NCBI GenBank assembly: GCA_017883185.1
Contig: JADGOB010000013.1
Span: forward strand, 1 to 48,494
Source: Acidobacteriota bacterium
Lineage (GTDB): Bacteria; Acidobacteriota; Vicinamibacteria; Vicinamibacterales; Fen-181
Direction: 5' to 3'
DNA: 48,494 bases
Shown: positions 39,695-48,343 of the stretch, one piece after another
Layout: every line of letters begins with the position of its first letter
Position numbering within the stretch: the stretch's first letter is position 1
Notes under the pieces: generated by a model
The model's input: only the letters and a program-made list of their open reading frames with translations
Databases searched by the model: none
Told to the model about the DNA's origin: nothing
Made by a program: the position numbers and the translations under genes

Positions 39695-41623
39695 ATGGGA
39701 GATCCGAATCCCTCTGTCGACGAGTTGCGCGCGCGGCTGCGTGAGCTGGGCTACCTCGATGCCGGGATGAATCGGTTCGTCCTGGGGCCGGTCCGCGGAG
39801 GCCGTGGCCTGGTCAGCGTCGCGTGGCGATCAAGTGCGCGCATCGGCCTGCTTGCCGCGCTGCTGCTCGGGCCGTCTGCCGCGATCGCGCTGGCCGTGCG
39901 CCTGCCCGGCCTCGTCACCGGGCTGCGCGACCTCGTCGTCCTCGCGCTGTACCTCGGCGCTTTGTCTGGCGTCAGCGTAGCGGCGCTCTCGCTGGCGGCC
40001 ACCCTGCTGCTCGGATTCCTGGCCTCTCGCCCTCGTGGCAACGCCGCGATCCAGCGCAGCGGCCGTCGCCTCGCCCGTGCCGCCGGCGCGATCGTCGGCG
40101 TCGCGTGCCTCATCTACCTCGTGCTCTGGTGGCGGACGGTGAATCCGGCCGGCACGGTCTGGCGCAGCGCGGGCTGGACCTGGCCGGTCCTGGCCTTCTC
40201 GACCGCCATCAGCATGCTGCTGGGTCACGCGGTCACCGTCTCGACGCTGGCCTTCGCGGCACGGGGGGCGCACGCCGCCTGGCCGTCGCTCCGGCTCCCG
40301 TCGCGCTCCTGGCGGCTGACGATAGTCACGGGCGCAGTGACGTTCGTCGCCGGCGCGGCCATGTTGTTCCTCACCACGCGCGGCGAGGAACGAGCCAGCG
40401 AACGCCCACCGTCGGCTCCGGCCGTGAAGACCGGTGTTCGCCTGACCGTCGTTGCCGTCGACGGGCTCGACCTGGTGTTCCTGGAACGACTGGTGGCCTC
40501 GGGCCGCGCGCCTCGGTTCGCGCGGCTGCTCGAGGGAGCGCGCCTGACGCTTCCCGCCTCAGACGCACCAGACCCCGCGCGCACCTGGACGTCGCTGGCC
40601 ACCGGCCAGCCTGCCGATGTTCACGGTGTGAGCGGGATCGAGGCGCGAACGGTTAGTGGAATTGACGGGACGATGCCGACGGCCGAGTCGGGGCTGGCCG
40701 GCGCCATCGGTGCGGCAACCGACCTCGTTCGCCTCACGCGGCCGACGCTGACGACAGGCCTGCAGCGGCGCTCGAAGACCTTCTGGGAAGTCGCCGCCGA
40801 CTTCGGCCTGCAGACGTCCGTCGTCAACTGGTGGGCGACGTGGCCGGCGCCGGCCGGGGCGGGCGTGGTGTTGAGTGACCGGGCCATGCTGCGCCTCGAG
40901 CGCGGCGGGGAGTTGGACGGCGAGATCGCGCCCGCCTCGCTCTACGCGTCGCTGAAGCCTTTGTGGCCCGGACTCCGCGACGACGCGCGTCGGCAGGTGG
41001 TCGCCGCGTTCGCAGGCACCGACGACGCGGAAGTCTCCGTTCTGAGGCGGGCGGCGGAACAGGATGCGGTGCCCGCGGCGTTGGCCGGTCGCGTGTTCCC
41101 GGAGGGCGCCGATCTGCGGGCCATCTATCTGTCGGGGCTGGATATCGCTCAACACAACCTGATTGGCGGCGCGGGTGGGGCAGGCCTTCCCGCCTCCGCC
41201 CTCGCGGCAAGAGTCGAGGTGCTCGAGCGTTACTACGAATTCCTCGATCGCCTTCTGGCGCCGCTGGTGGACGACGGGCAGCCCGGGAGTATCGTGGCGC
41301 TCGTGTCCGATCCTGGCCGGTCGGCGTCGCGGGGGGCGGGAGTGCTGGCCCTCACCGGGGCATCGGTTAGGAGAGGTGAACGGCAGGCCGGAAGTGGCGC
41401 CGACGTCGCCCCGACGATGCTCTACCTGCTCGGCGTCCCGGTCAGCCGCGAACTGACGGGCCGGCCGCGGACCCGGCTAGTCGATGCCGAGTTCGTCTCG
41501 CGGGTGAGGGTGCGCGCTATCGACACATACGGGAATCGCACCATTACACCGCGAGCGCCGGGGGCGACGCCCCTGGACCAGGAGATGCTCGAGCGCCTCC
41601 GAAGCCTCGGATACGTGAGGTGA
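39695..41623 (+). CDS. membrane protein with degenerate alkaline-phosphatase-superfamily domain
   Basis: A 642-residue protein with about six membrane helices in residues 47-230, followed by an outer alkaline-phosphatase/phosphodiesterase fold. Some metal-site residues are present: Asp256 (AVDGLDLVFLERL), nucleophile Thr299 (TWTSLATG), Asp483 and His487 (LSGLDIAQH) and Asp539. But the usual SDHG is SDPG (Pro540), and the final His before ADVAPTMLYLLGVP is missing. Active relatives are type I phosphodiesterases or phosphoglycerol transferases. With two metal ligands gone it may bind rather than hydrolyse its substrate. Start is the ATG at 39695, with AAGGA 4 bases upstream. Its position after the prenyl synthase hints at a lipid-linked phosphate ligand. 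Confidence 0.78.
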   Translation: MGDPNPSVDELRARLRELGYLDAGMNRFVLGPVRGGRGLVSVAWRSSARIGLLAALLLGPSAAIALAVRLPGLVTGLRDLVVLALYLGALSGVSVAALSLAATLLLGFLASRPRGNAAIQRSGRRLARAAGAIVGVACLIYLVLWWRTVNPAGTVWRSAGWTWPVLAFSTAISMLLGHAVTVSTLAFAARGAHAAWPSLRLPSRSWRLTIVTGAVTFVAGAAMLFLTTRGEERASERPPSAPAVKTGVRLTVVAVDGLDLVFLERLVASGRAPRFARLLEGARLTLPASDAPDPARTWTSLATGQPADVHGVSGIEARTVSGIDGTMPTAESGLAGAIGAATDLVRLTRPTLTTGLQRRSKTFWEVAADFGLQTSVVNWWATWPAPAGAGVVLSDRAMLRLERGGELDGEIAPASLYASLKPLWPGLRDDARRQVVAAFAGTDDAEVSVLRRAAEQDAVPAALAGRVFPEGADLRAIYLSGLDIAQHNLIGGAGGAGLPASALAARVEVLERYYEFLDRLLAPLVDDGQPGSIVALVSDPGRSASRGAGVLALTGASVRRGERQAGSGADVAPTMLYLLGVPVSRELTGRPRTRLVDAEFVSRVRVRAIDTYGNRTITPRAPGATPLDQEMLERLRSLGYVR

Positions 41624-41773
41624 CGAGGGGATCGACAGGCCCGGTCGTGTGAATATGGGTGCAGTTCAACGCCGAGCTGAGGTATGATTGCCCGACCCGG
41701 ATGCGTGTCTGTCCGAAGTACGGGCGGCCCCGGCGGAGTTTTGATCCTTCCATCAACGATGAGCGGGGTGACT

Positions 41774-43303
41774 ATGAGTTCCAAAATGACGCGCGCCGTG
41801 GTGCGGCTGGCGGGGATTGCCGTGATCGCGGCCTTGGTGAACGTCGGTGTCGCCGATGCCGCGCGGCAGGCGACCGCGAAGGCTGCGGCTCCCAAGGCCG
41901 AGCAGGCTGCGAAGCCCAAGGCCGCGAAGCGGGCCGAGACCGCCGCTACGCAGGCGGTGAGCCCGGATGGATTCCACAACGCGACCCGACTGGGCGGTTC
42001 CCGAAGCCTGATCGGGGTGATGAGGGACCTGAAGAGGCTCAAGCTGAACATGACTCGGCCGAAGATCCGCAAGGACATCCAGACGGTTCTGGACGTCGCC
42101 GGCATGAGCCCGGCGGTCAAAGACGAGTTGCTCAACATCCTGATCGCGGCCGACCCGTCACAGCTGAAGGACGAGACGTTCCCGATCGGCAACACGATGT
42201 TGTGGATGGGCCTGAAGAACAGGGGCAAGGGCGACATCCTCCGCAACGTGCGCTGGAATGGCGCCAAGCCGTTCGCGGTCTGGGCGTTCGATATCGACGA
42301 TGGCGAGACGCTGTATCACTTCGTCTTGCCGAAGCCGTGCGGCAACCTGGCGCTGGCATCGAGCGAGCGGAGCCCGAAGGCGATCGCGGCTGAGAACGCC
42401 CGGAAGGCCGAAGAAGCGCGCCGCGCCGAAGAAGCCCGCAAGGCTGAGGAAGCCCGGAAGGCCGAAGAGGCCCGGAAGGCCGTGCCTCCGCCCCCGCCGC
42501 CAGCCTCCGCGTCCTGTGGCCTGACGGCCAGCGCGGTGAAGGCCAGGGGCGGCTGGTCGGTGTCGATCGACGGCGGGCAGTCGCAGTCGGGAGGGTCGCC
42601 TGCGGCCAAGCTGGTCGTGCAGATTCTCGGGCCGACGGGCGAGCCGGTGAGCATGGAGTACCAGGGCAAAGCGGCCACCGAACTGTCGCTTGCGCCGCCG
42701 TTTCAGGCCACGGTGCTGCTGAGGAGGGCGTTGTCGGGCAGCTACACGATCAAGGCGGCCTCGACGGCAACCAACCCGGAGGCCGACAAGAGCAACTGCG
42801 AGGCGACATTCACGATCATCGCGGAGAGCAACGTCAACTTCTTCGTGGAAGGCGATTTCGGTAAGGAGCGTCGTGTCCGCGACGTCCTCAGCGCTACCGT
42901 TCCGCCGGTCACCTTCGGCTACGGCTTCTGCGCGCCGCTGTTCGGCGCGAAGGTCGGCGCCGATGTCCGGCTGGCGCCCGACTGGCGCATGGCGCCGTCG
43001 ATTGGTGTAGCTCTGAACACTCGGGAAGCCAGCCAGTCGAGCCTCTTCGCCGAGGTCGAGATCAACCGGTGGTTCGGCCGCAAGGGCTTCATCGGCACCG
43101 GCATCGGCGTGTGGGACTTCACCCACGGCGATACCGTGGCGCCGGTGTGGTTGCTCCAGGGCGGCCGCCGGGTGTGGAAGGCCAGCGGCCCGAAGGAGAA
43201 CGAGCTCCACTTCGTGGTGACCGGTCGAATGTTCCTCAACAAGATGGACGACATCGCGAACAACTACCAGTTCTGGGCCGGCCTCCGCTTCATCATCCGG
43301 TAG
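41774..43303 (+). CDS. secreted protein with charged coiled repeat and barrel-like C-terminus
   Basis: If started at the ATG at 41774 (MSSKMTRAVVRLAGIAVIAA) the protein has 509 residues; an ATG at 41759 is possible. A signal peptide (to about ADAARQ) is followed by a Lys/Ala-rich stretch, a helical segment (about 50-160), a run of six-residue repeats (R[KR]AEEA, about residues 207-231) predicted to form a straight charged helix, a Pro-rich hinge, an Ig-like domain (about 240-345) and a beta-strand-rich C-terminus (about 355-509) with alternating aromatic residues, ending WAGLRFIIR. This resembles an outer-membrane barrel preceded by a periplasm-spanning helix, but I do not recognise a family. 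A strong terminator follows. Confidence 0.7.
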   Translation: MSSKMTRAVVRLAGIAVIAALVNVGVADAARQATAKAAAPKAEQAAKPKAAKRAETAATQAVSPDGFHNATRLGGSRSLIGVMRDLKRLKLNMTRPKIRKDIQTVLDVAGMSPAVKDELLNILIAADPSQLKDETFPIGNTMLWMGLKNRGKGDILRNVRWNGAKPFAVWAFDIDDGETLYHFVLPKPCGNLALASSERSPKAIAAENARKAEEARRAEEARKAEEARKAEEARKAVPPPPPPASASCGLTASAVKARGGWSVSIDGGQSQSGGSPAAKLVVQILGPTGEPVSMEYQGKAATELSLAPPFQATVLLRRALSGSYTIKAASTATNPEADKSNCEATFTIIAESNVNFFVEGDFGKERRVRDVLSATVPPVTFGYGFCAPLFGAKVGADVRLAPDWRMAPSIGVALNTREASQSSLFAEVEINRWFGRKGFIGTGIGVWDFTHGDTVAPVWLLQGGRRVWKASGPKENELHFVVTGRMFLNKMDDIANNYQFWAGLRFIIR

Positions 43304-43332
43304 GCCAGCGGAACCACGTTCGACGGATCATG

Positions 43333-43369
43333 ACGGGCGCGGGAGTTTCTTCCCGCGCCCGTTTTGTTT
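43333..43369 (+). terminator. Rho-independent terminator
   Basis: Perfect 12-bp stem with arms ACGGGCGCGGGA (43333-43344) and TCCCGCGCCCGT (43351-43362), loop GTTTCT, then TTTGTTT. It lies 30 bases after the barrel-like gene and is the only hairpin in the window with a clear U-tract. Confidence 0.95.
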
Positions 43370-43372
43370 CCT

Positions 43373-43510
43373 CGAGCGGCGAGTGCCCGAAACGCTGCAG
43401 GTTCCGAGCGGACGACGCGTGAAGCTGGAGTACGGCGCGGCCGGGACGGTGGAAGCGGCAGTCAAGTTCCAGGAACTGTTCGGCCTCGCCGAGAGCCCCC
43501 GCCTCGGAAG
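43373..43510 (+). pseudogene. hrpB: HrpB helicase C-terminal remnant
   Basis: The plus strand reads VPETLQVPSGRRVKLEYGAA, then GTVEAAVKFQELFGLAESPR and LG. VPSGRRV.LEY.......AVKLQELFGLA.TPR.G is a well-conserved block near the C-terminus of ATP-dependent RNA helicase HrpB. The preceding helicase (about 700 residues) and the following 80 or so residues are absent. The frame stays open into the ABM monooxygenase gene, so a fused HrpB-scrap/ABM polypeptide is possible if translation began at the GTG near 43383. Confidence 0.65.
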
Positions 43511-43574
43511 GGGTAATACGGGGTCCGATCCCGCGGATTGCGAACTTCCCGCCTGGGTGGTCTATGATCGGCCC

Positions 43575-43877
43575 ATGCTGATTCTCCAGGTGAACGTTCG
43601 GGTGAAAACCGACCAGGTCAACGCGTTTTGCCAGGCGACATTGGCCAATTCACTGGGCAGCCTCGCCGAACCTGGCGTCGCACGCTTCGACGTCCTGCAG
43701 AACGAAGAAGATCCCACGCGCTTCATGCTGATCGAGGTGTATCGGCAACGCGAGGCGATCGCGGCCCACAAGGAGACGCCCCACTATCGGGCCTGGGTGG
43801 AAGCGGTCACGCCAATGATGGCCGAGCCCCGCACGCGGTCCTGGTGGACCAGCGTGCACCCCGACGACGCGGGCTGA
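43575..43877 (+). CDS. antibiotic biosynthesis monooxygenase (ABM) domain protein
   Basis: A 100-residue ferredoxin-like ABM protein, similar in size to LsrG/YgiN. It starts MLILQVNVRVKTDQVNAFCQ and carries the family core PGVARFDVLQNEEDPTRFML, IEVYRQREAIAAHKETPHYR and the C-terminal PMMAEPRTRSWW. Family members are cofactor-free quinol monooxygenases or isomerases, acting as dimers. An Fe-dependent alcohol dehydrogenase begins 17 bases downstream, a pairing that suggests joint catabolism of an aromatic or small carbonyl compound. ATG at 43575 is chosen because upstream codons belong to a helicase remnant. Confidence 0.88.
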   Translation: MLILQVNVRVKTDQVNAFCQATLANSLGSLAEPGVARFDVLQNEEDPTRFMLIEVYRQREAIAAHKETPHYRAWVEAVTPMMAEPRTRSWWTSVHPDDAG

Positions 43878-43894
43878 TAGGCACCTGGCCGACC

Positions 43895-45049
43895 ATGCGC
43901 TTCGAGTTCGCCACCGCCACCCGCGTCGTCTTCGGCGCCCGTTCCCGCCTCGAGCTTCCGACCATCGCGGCCGCGCTCGGCAGCAGGGCCCTGGTCGTCA
44001 CCGGCCGATCGCCTTCGAGAAGTGAGCTGCTGGTGAGCGGCCTCACCGAGCGGGGGGTGCGATGCGTGCTTTGGTCGGTGCCTGGCGAGCCCACGATCGA
44101 CCAGGTGCGGACCGGCACGGAGCTGGCCCGCACGAATCGTTGCGACCTCGTCGTGGCGATCGGCGGCGGAAGCGCGATCGACGCGGGCAAGGCGATCGCC
44201 GCGCTGACGACGAACCCCGGCGATCCGCTCGAGTACCTGGAGGTGATCGGGAAGGGCCGGTCGCTCGACCGCGCCTGCCTCCCATTCATCGCGGTGCCGA
44301 CGACGGCCGGCAGCGGCGCCGAGGTGACGCGCAACGCCGTGCTCGCGTCACCCGAGTCCGGCGTGAAGGTGAGTCTGCGCAGCCCGCTGATGCTGCCGCG
44401 CGTCGCCCTGGTCGATCCGGAACTCGCCCGCGACCTTCCGCCCCTAGTGACGGCGACAACCGGCCTCGACGCCCTCGCGCAGCTCATCGAGCCGTATCTG
44501 TCGCACCGGTCCACCCCTTTCACCGATCCGCTGTGCCTGGACGGCATCGCGCGCATCGCGCGGGCGCTGCCCGTCGCGGTGCGCGACGGGGCCGACGTCG
44601 GTGCGCGCGAAGACATGGCATTTGCCAGCTTGCTGGGCGGGATGGCGCTGGCCAATGCGGCACTCGGCGCCGTCCATGGGTTCGCCGGCCCCATCGGCGG
44701 ACGGTTCCCTGCACCGCACGGCGCCGTCTGCGCGGCGCTGCTTCCGCACGTGGTCCGGGCGAACCTGGTGGCCCTGACCGAGCGGGAACCCACCAGCCCG
44801 CTGCTCGCGCGTTTCGACCAGGTGGGCCGGACCTTGACCGGCCGGGCGCGCGCCGGGGCGATGGACGGCGTCGATCGACTGGAGTCGCTGCGCCAGGAAC
44901 TCCACATCCCGCCTCTGGGCGCCTACGGCGTCACAGAGGCGGACGTCCCCACACTGGTCGCGCAGGCGCGCCTGTCCAGCAGCATGCGGGGGAACCCGAT
45001 CGAATTGACCGACAGCGAGATGAGCGACATCCTGCACCGAGCGCTGTGA
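43895..45049 (+). CDS. iron-containing alcohol dehydrogenase
   Basis: A 384-residue group III dehydrogenase. The NAD(P)-binding domain has VVAIGGGSAIDAGKAIAA (about 87-104) and VPTTAGSGAEVTRNAV. Metal-site positions are Asp192, Gln196, His261 and His275 (TGLDALAQLIEP, AVHGFAGPIGGRFPAPHG). The classical second ligand is His; Gln at this position occurs in a large subgroup (DALTQLIEP). Substrates in the family include short alcohols, lactaldehyde and maleylacetate. The gene forms an operon with the ABM monooxygenase. Start is the ATG at 43895. Confidence 0.92.
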   Translation: MRFEFATATRVVFGARSRLELPTIAAALGSRALVVTGRSPSRSELLVSGLTERGVRCVLWSVPGEPTIDQVRTGTELARTNRCDLVVAIGGGSAIDAGKAIAALTTNPGDPLEYLEVIGKGRSLDRACLPFIAVPTTAGSGAEVTRNAVLASPESGVKVSLRSPLMLPRVALVDPELARDLPPLVTATTGLDALAQLIEPYLSHRSTPFTDPLCLDGIARIARALPVAVRDGADVGAREDMAFASLLGGMALANAALGAVHGFAGPIGGRFPAPHGAVCAALLPHVVRANLVALTEREPTSPLLARFDQVGRTLTGRARAGAMDGVDRLESLRQELHIPPLGAYGVTEADVPTLVAQARLSSSMRGNPIELTDSEMSDILHRAL

Positions 45050-45380
45050 GCCCACGCGGCGGCCCGCCGCCGGCCGGTGTGCAACCATGCTCGTCTGCTG
45101 TCTCCCGGTCTCCGGCCTGTTCGAAGTCCCCCGCACACCTGCCCAAGTCGACACGTACCTGGGTTGGTGACTCCTGTTTCGCGCTTTGCACGCAATCTGC
45201 GCGCGGTTGGGCCCCGTCCCCGCTCCTCGAGCATCGGCTTCCGCCAGAATAGTCCCTGATGCGCGAAGTCTTCGACGTCGGGGAGAAGACATCGGCGGTT
45301 TTCGGCCGAAGGCCGCTGATAACCCGGCCGAGCCTCTTTGGTTGCGGCTCGACTGGGTTATGGGCGGAGCAGCCGATGCC
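45050..45380. other. 331-base region between the dehydrogenase and receptor genes
   Basis: The first 200 bases show no gene, repeat or promoter I can support; codon bias is absent in all frames. From 45259 onward there is a small open frame and a series of hairpins, listed separately, that make up the probable leader of the TonB-receptor-like gene. Confidence 0.55.
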
Positions 45381-45384
45381 ATGA
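45259..45384 (+). CDS. possible 41-residue leader ORF coupled to the receptor gene
   Basis: The frame from the ATG at 45259 encodes MREVFDVGEKTSAVFGRRPL, then ITRPSLFGCGSTGLWAEQPM and P. Its TGA overlaps the ATG at 45381 of the receptor gene (ATGA), the usual sign of translational coupling. No ribosome-binding site precedes it and I recognise no family. It coincides with the hairpin series, so it may be an accident of an RNA element. Confidence 0.25.
   Translation: MREVFDVGEKTSAVFGRRPLITRPSLFGCGSTGLWAEQPMP
45268..45359 (+). promoter_or_regulatory. structured leader (three hairpins) of the receptor-like gene
   Basis: Hairpin 1: GTCTTC (45268-45273) with GAAGAC (45285-45290). Hairpin 2: GCGG near 45295 with CCGC near 45315, enclosing CGGCC-GAA-GGCCG. 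Hairpin 3: AACCC (45321-45325) with GGGTT (45355-45359), then a symmetric 3x3 internal loop, then CGAGCC (45329-45334) with GGCTCG (45346-45351). Hairpin 3 ends at the base before an in-frame ATG (45360) and so could control translation start. No known riboswitch was recognised. Confidence 0.4.
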
Positions 45385-48305
45385 ACTGGCTTTGTTCGAC
45401 GACCGCCGCGGCGTGTCTCCTGGTCGCCCTCGCGCACCCGTCAACCGCGCAGGTCCACACGGGCGAGATCTTCGGCCGTGCGATGGACCAGGCCGGCGTC
45501 GCGCTTCAGGGCGCGACCGTCCGCCTCTCGGGTTTCGCGCTCCTGCGGCCGCTGTCCACGACGACCGCCACCAGCGGAGCGTACCGATTCCCCCTCCTGC
45601 CCGTCGGCAGCTACACGGTCCTCTTCGAGCATGCGGGGTTCTCGTCCCTCGTGCGCCGCGACGTCGTCATCGAGGCCGGGTGCCACATGGCGATCGACGC
45701 GCGCCTCGAACCATCCGGCGGCCGCGACACGATGCTGGTGACCGAGGCCGGCCCGCCTGCAGACACCCGGTCCACTGCGATCGCCTCGTCGATCGCGCGC
45801 CCGCTGCTCGAGACGATGCCTTCCGGCCGCGATGTGCGGTCTGTCGTGTCTCTCATGCCGGGCGTGACCACTTCGTCAACGGGGACCGGCGGCCGCTCTC
45901 TCGTCGAGCCTCCCACGGTCGCGGCGCGTGGTGTCGAGGTCCGGAGCTGGAGTCTCGATGGGGTGGTCCTCACCGACTGGCGGCCCACGTCCTCCGGTGG
46001 CGTACCAACGCCCGCGCCGGACCTGTCGGCGCCCTACAACATCGCCGCACTCGAAGAAGTCCACGTGCAGTTCGGCGGCGTTGACGCCTCGGTCCAAGGC
46101 AGTGGCCCGGTCATCAGCCTGGTGACCCGAAGCGGTAGCGCGCGCGTCCGCGGCAGCGCGCGGTACCTCTTCACCGACCATCACCTGCAGTCGGACAACC
46201 TCACGCCGGAGTTGAAGGCTGTCGGCGCCAGCTTCGGCGACCCGACCGCGCAGATGGTGGAGGTTGGAGCCGAGATTGGCGGGCCGATCAGGCAGAATGC
46301 CGCGTGGTTCTGGGCTTCCATGTCACACGTCAACGAGTCTGTTGGCATCATCGGCTACTACACGCCGGCGTGCACGGAGCCGGGCGGCAAGCCGGTGGCC
46401 GATGCCGCGTATCGCGTCGAGTGCATGAACACCGACACGGTGAACGTCACGGATGCGAGCGCAAAGATCCAGTCGCAATGGACGAAGGGGAACAGGTCTA
46501 CCTTCTTCTGGCAGTGGAGTGAACGCTACCGGCGGAGCCGGTTTGCCGGGCCCCTGAACCCGCTGGAAACGACGAACCGGCAGCGGAACCTCGGCCTCGC
46601 GCGGCCTGCGCGATTCGAGCACCAATTTGTGGCGAGCCCCGGCTTCGTGCTCGACGTCGGAGGATCGTACTCGAACAACGGCTACGTGTTCGATTTCCAG
46701 GACGCCGTGCTGGCCAGCGAGCAACCGATCCACGACCGCGCGACCGGCCAGGACCGCCGGTCAGGCTCGCGCCACGAGACCCGCAGTACGACGACCGACG
46801 TGAGCGCCACGACCAGTTGCCTGCTTCCGGGAATGGCCGGAGGTGACCACGCGATCGACGCAGGCATCCGGTTCCGGGACACGCCGTGGGAGCAGATCGA
46901 CCAGACGGGCGGCGGGGCGGTTGCCGGTATCGACAGCGCCACCGGTCGCGAACTGCCGTATCGCGCCTGGATCTATCGCGACGGCTGGCAGCGCGTCGGG
47001 CAGCGCCACTGGTCGTTCTGGGTTCAGGATTCATGGCGGCGCGGCCGGTTGACGATCAACGCCGGCCTCCGCGTGGACCGGCAGGACGACACGGCGCGTC
47101 CCGTGCGCATCCCCGCCAATCCGGTGCTGCCAGACCTGCTGCCCTCGGTCAGTTTTCCTGGCGCTGACTCGGGCGTCGTCTTCAGCGACTTCTCTCCGCG
47201 GCTTGGGATCACCTGGGATCCGGTCGGCAGCGGCCGGACTATCGTGAGAGCCAGCGCTGCACGTTACTGGGGCGTTGGCATCGACACGGCCAGCAGGCTT
47301 CAGCCGACCGGGCAGACGCTCCTGTCCTATGGCTGGAACGACGCGAACGGCGACCTGCGAGTGCAGGGCCCTGAACTGGACCTCGTCACGCCAATCGGTT
47401 CGTCGTCGAACTACGTCGCGGCAAGCCCGGGAACTGTCCGCTCATACGCGCGCGTGGATCCCGGGCTGCAGAACGACCTGACAGACGAGGTGACCGTCAG
47501 TCTCGACCGCCAGATCGCACGACGGGTCACGCTCGGTGTGTCGTACGTGGCCCGCAAGTACCACCAGTTCCAGGAGACCTATCGCGTCAATCCAGACGGC
47601 TCGTGGATCGGTTCGGACACATTCGCCCCGGTCACCTGGACGCCGAATCCGGCGAACTGTCCACCCGGAGCGCGCTGTCCGACCGTGACCTACTACGCGC
47701 GCGACACGCGCCTGCCCTCCGAAACCATCCTCCGGAACAGCGGCTCGTACAAGTGGCATCACAGCATCGACGTGACTGCCCGAAAGCGGATGGCGAACAA
47801 CTGGATGCTGGCGCTGGCCTTCACGTGGAACGCCTCGAGAGTGTTCCTGCCGGAACCGACGCGCGACTTCACCGACCCGACGAATGTCGCGCAGAAGGAC
47901 GGCGCGGAGTATGGCGCGCAGAATGCCAGGTGGGTCGCAGCCGCCTTGTGGACATGCCGGCTGCCCCGTCAGTTCTCGGTGTCCGCGGTCTTCCGGGGCC
48001 GCGAGGGGTATCCGTTCGTGCAGACGGTGTTGACGCCAGACCGGGGAGCGTTGAGCGCGACGCACGTGATGGTGGGCCGCTACGCGTCCGAGCGCTACCC
48101 GGACGTCTACCAGCTCGACGTATCGTTCGACCGCGCGTTCCGCCTGCGCACGCTCACCATCGTGCCCACGATCACCCTCTTCAGCGTGACGAACTCCAGC
48201 GTGGTGCTGGCCCGCCAGCCGGTGCAGAACTCGGCCTCCGCCAACCAGGCGACCGCCATTGCGGTGCCGCGGACAATCAGGCTGGATCTGAAGGTGACGT
48301 GGTAA
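45381..48305 (+). CDS. carboxypeptidase-regulatory-domain TonB-receptor-like outer-membrane protein
   Basis: A 974-residue protein if begun at the ATG at 45381 (MNWLCSTTAAACLLVALAHP); the in-frame ATG at 45360 is an alternative. After the signal peptide, residues about 25-105 form a CarboxypepD_reg domain (GEIFGRAMDQAGVALQGATV, TSGAYRFPLLPVGSYTVLFE). A plug-like domain follows (about 120-250: LLETMPSGRDVRSVVSLMPG, LDGVVLTDWRPTSSG), then a long barrel with alternating hydrophobic strands (VGAEIGGPIRQNAAWFWASM, FSPRLGITWDPVGSGRTIVR) and a terminal strand TIRLDLKVTW ending in an aromatic, as barrel insertion requires. This is the Acidobacteria-type Oar/TonB-dependent receptor layout. Ligand unknown; no TonB box is clear. 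Confidence 0.88.
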   Translation: MNWLCSTTAAACLLVALAHPSTAQVHTGEIFGRAMDQAGVALQGATVRLSGFALLRPLSTTTATSGAYRFPLLPVGSYTVLFEHAGFSSLVRRDVVIEAGCHMAIDARLEPSGGRDTMLVTEAGPPADTRSTAIASSIARPLLETMPSGRDVRSVVSLMPGVTTSSTGTGGRSLVEPPTVAARGVEVRSWSLDGVVLTDWRPTSSGGVPTPAPDLSAPYNIAALEEVHVQFGGVDASVQGSGPVISLVTRSGSARVRGSARYLFTDHHLQSDNLTPELKAVGASFGDPTAQMVEVGAEIGGPIRQNAAWFWASMSHVNESVGIIGYYTPACTEPGGKPVADAAYRVECMNTDTVNVTDASAKIQSQWTKGNRSTFFWQWSERYRRSRFAGPLNPLETTNRQRNLGLARPARFEHQFVASPGFVLDVGGSYSNNGYVFDFQDAVLASEQPIHDRATGQDRRSGSRHETRSTTTDVSATTSCLLPGMAGGDHAIDAGIRFRDTPWEQIDQTGGGAVAGIDSATGRELPYRAWIYRDGWQRVGQRHWSFWVQDSWRRGRLTINAGLRVDRQDDTARPVRIPANPVLPDLLPSVSFPGADSGVVFSDFSPRLGITWDPVGSGRTIVRASAARYWGVGIDTASRLQPTGQTLLSYGWNDANGDLRVQGPELDLVTPIGSSSNYVAASPGTVRSYARVDPGLQNDLTDEVTVSLDRQIARRVTLGVSYVARKYHQFQETYRVNPDGSWIGSDTFAPVTWTPNPANCPPGARCPTVTYYARDTRLPSETILRNSGSYKWHHSIDVTARKRMANNWMLALAFTWNASRVFLPEPTRDFTDPTNVAQKDGAEYGAQNARWVAAALWTCRLPRQFSVSAVFRGREGYPFVQTVLTPDRGALSATHVMVGRYASERYPDVYQLDVSFDRAFRLRTLTIVPTITLFSVTNSSVVLARQPVQNSASANQATAIAVPRTIRLDLKVTW

Positions 48306-48343
48306 CGGCGCGAATCGTCCAATCCGTCCGACGCGCGATCAGT

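Noticed and set aside
45077-45259. 60-codon plus-strand frame before the receptor leader
   Set aside because: No start context, codon bias or family; rich in Arg, Pro and Ser as random GC-rich frames are.
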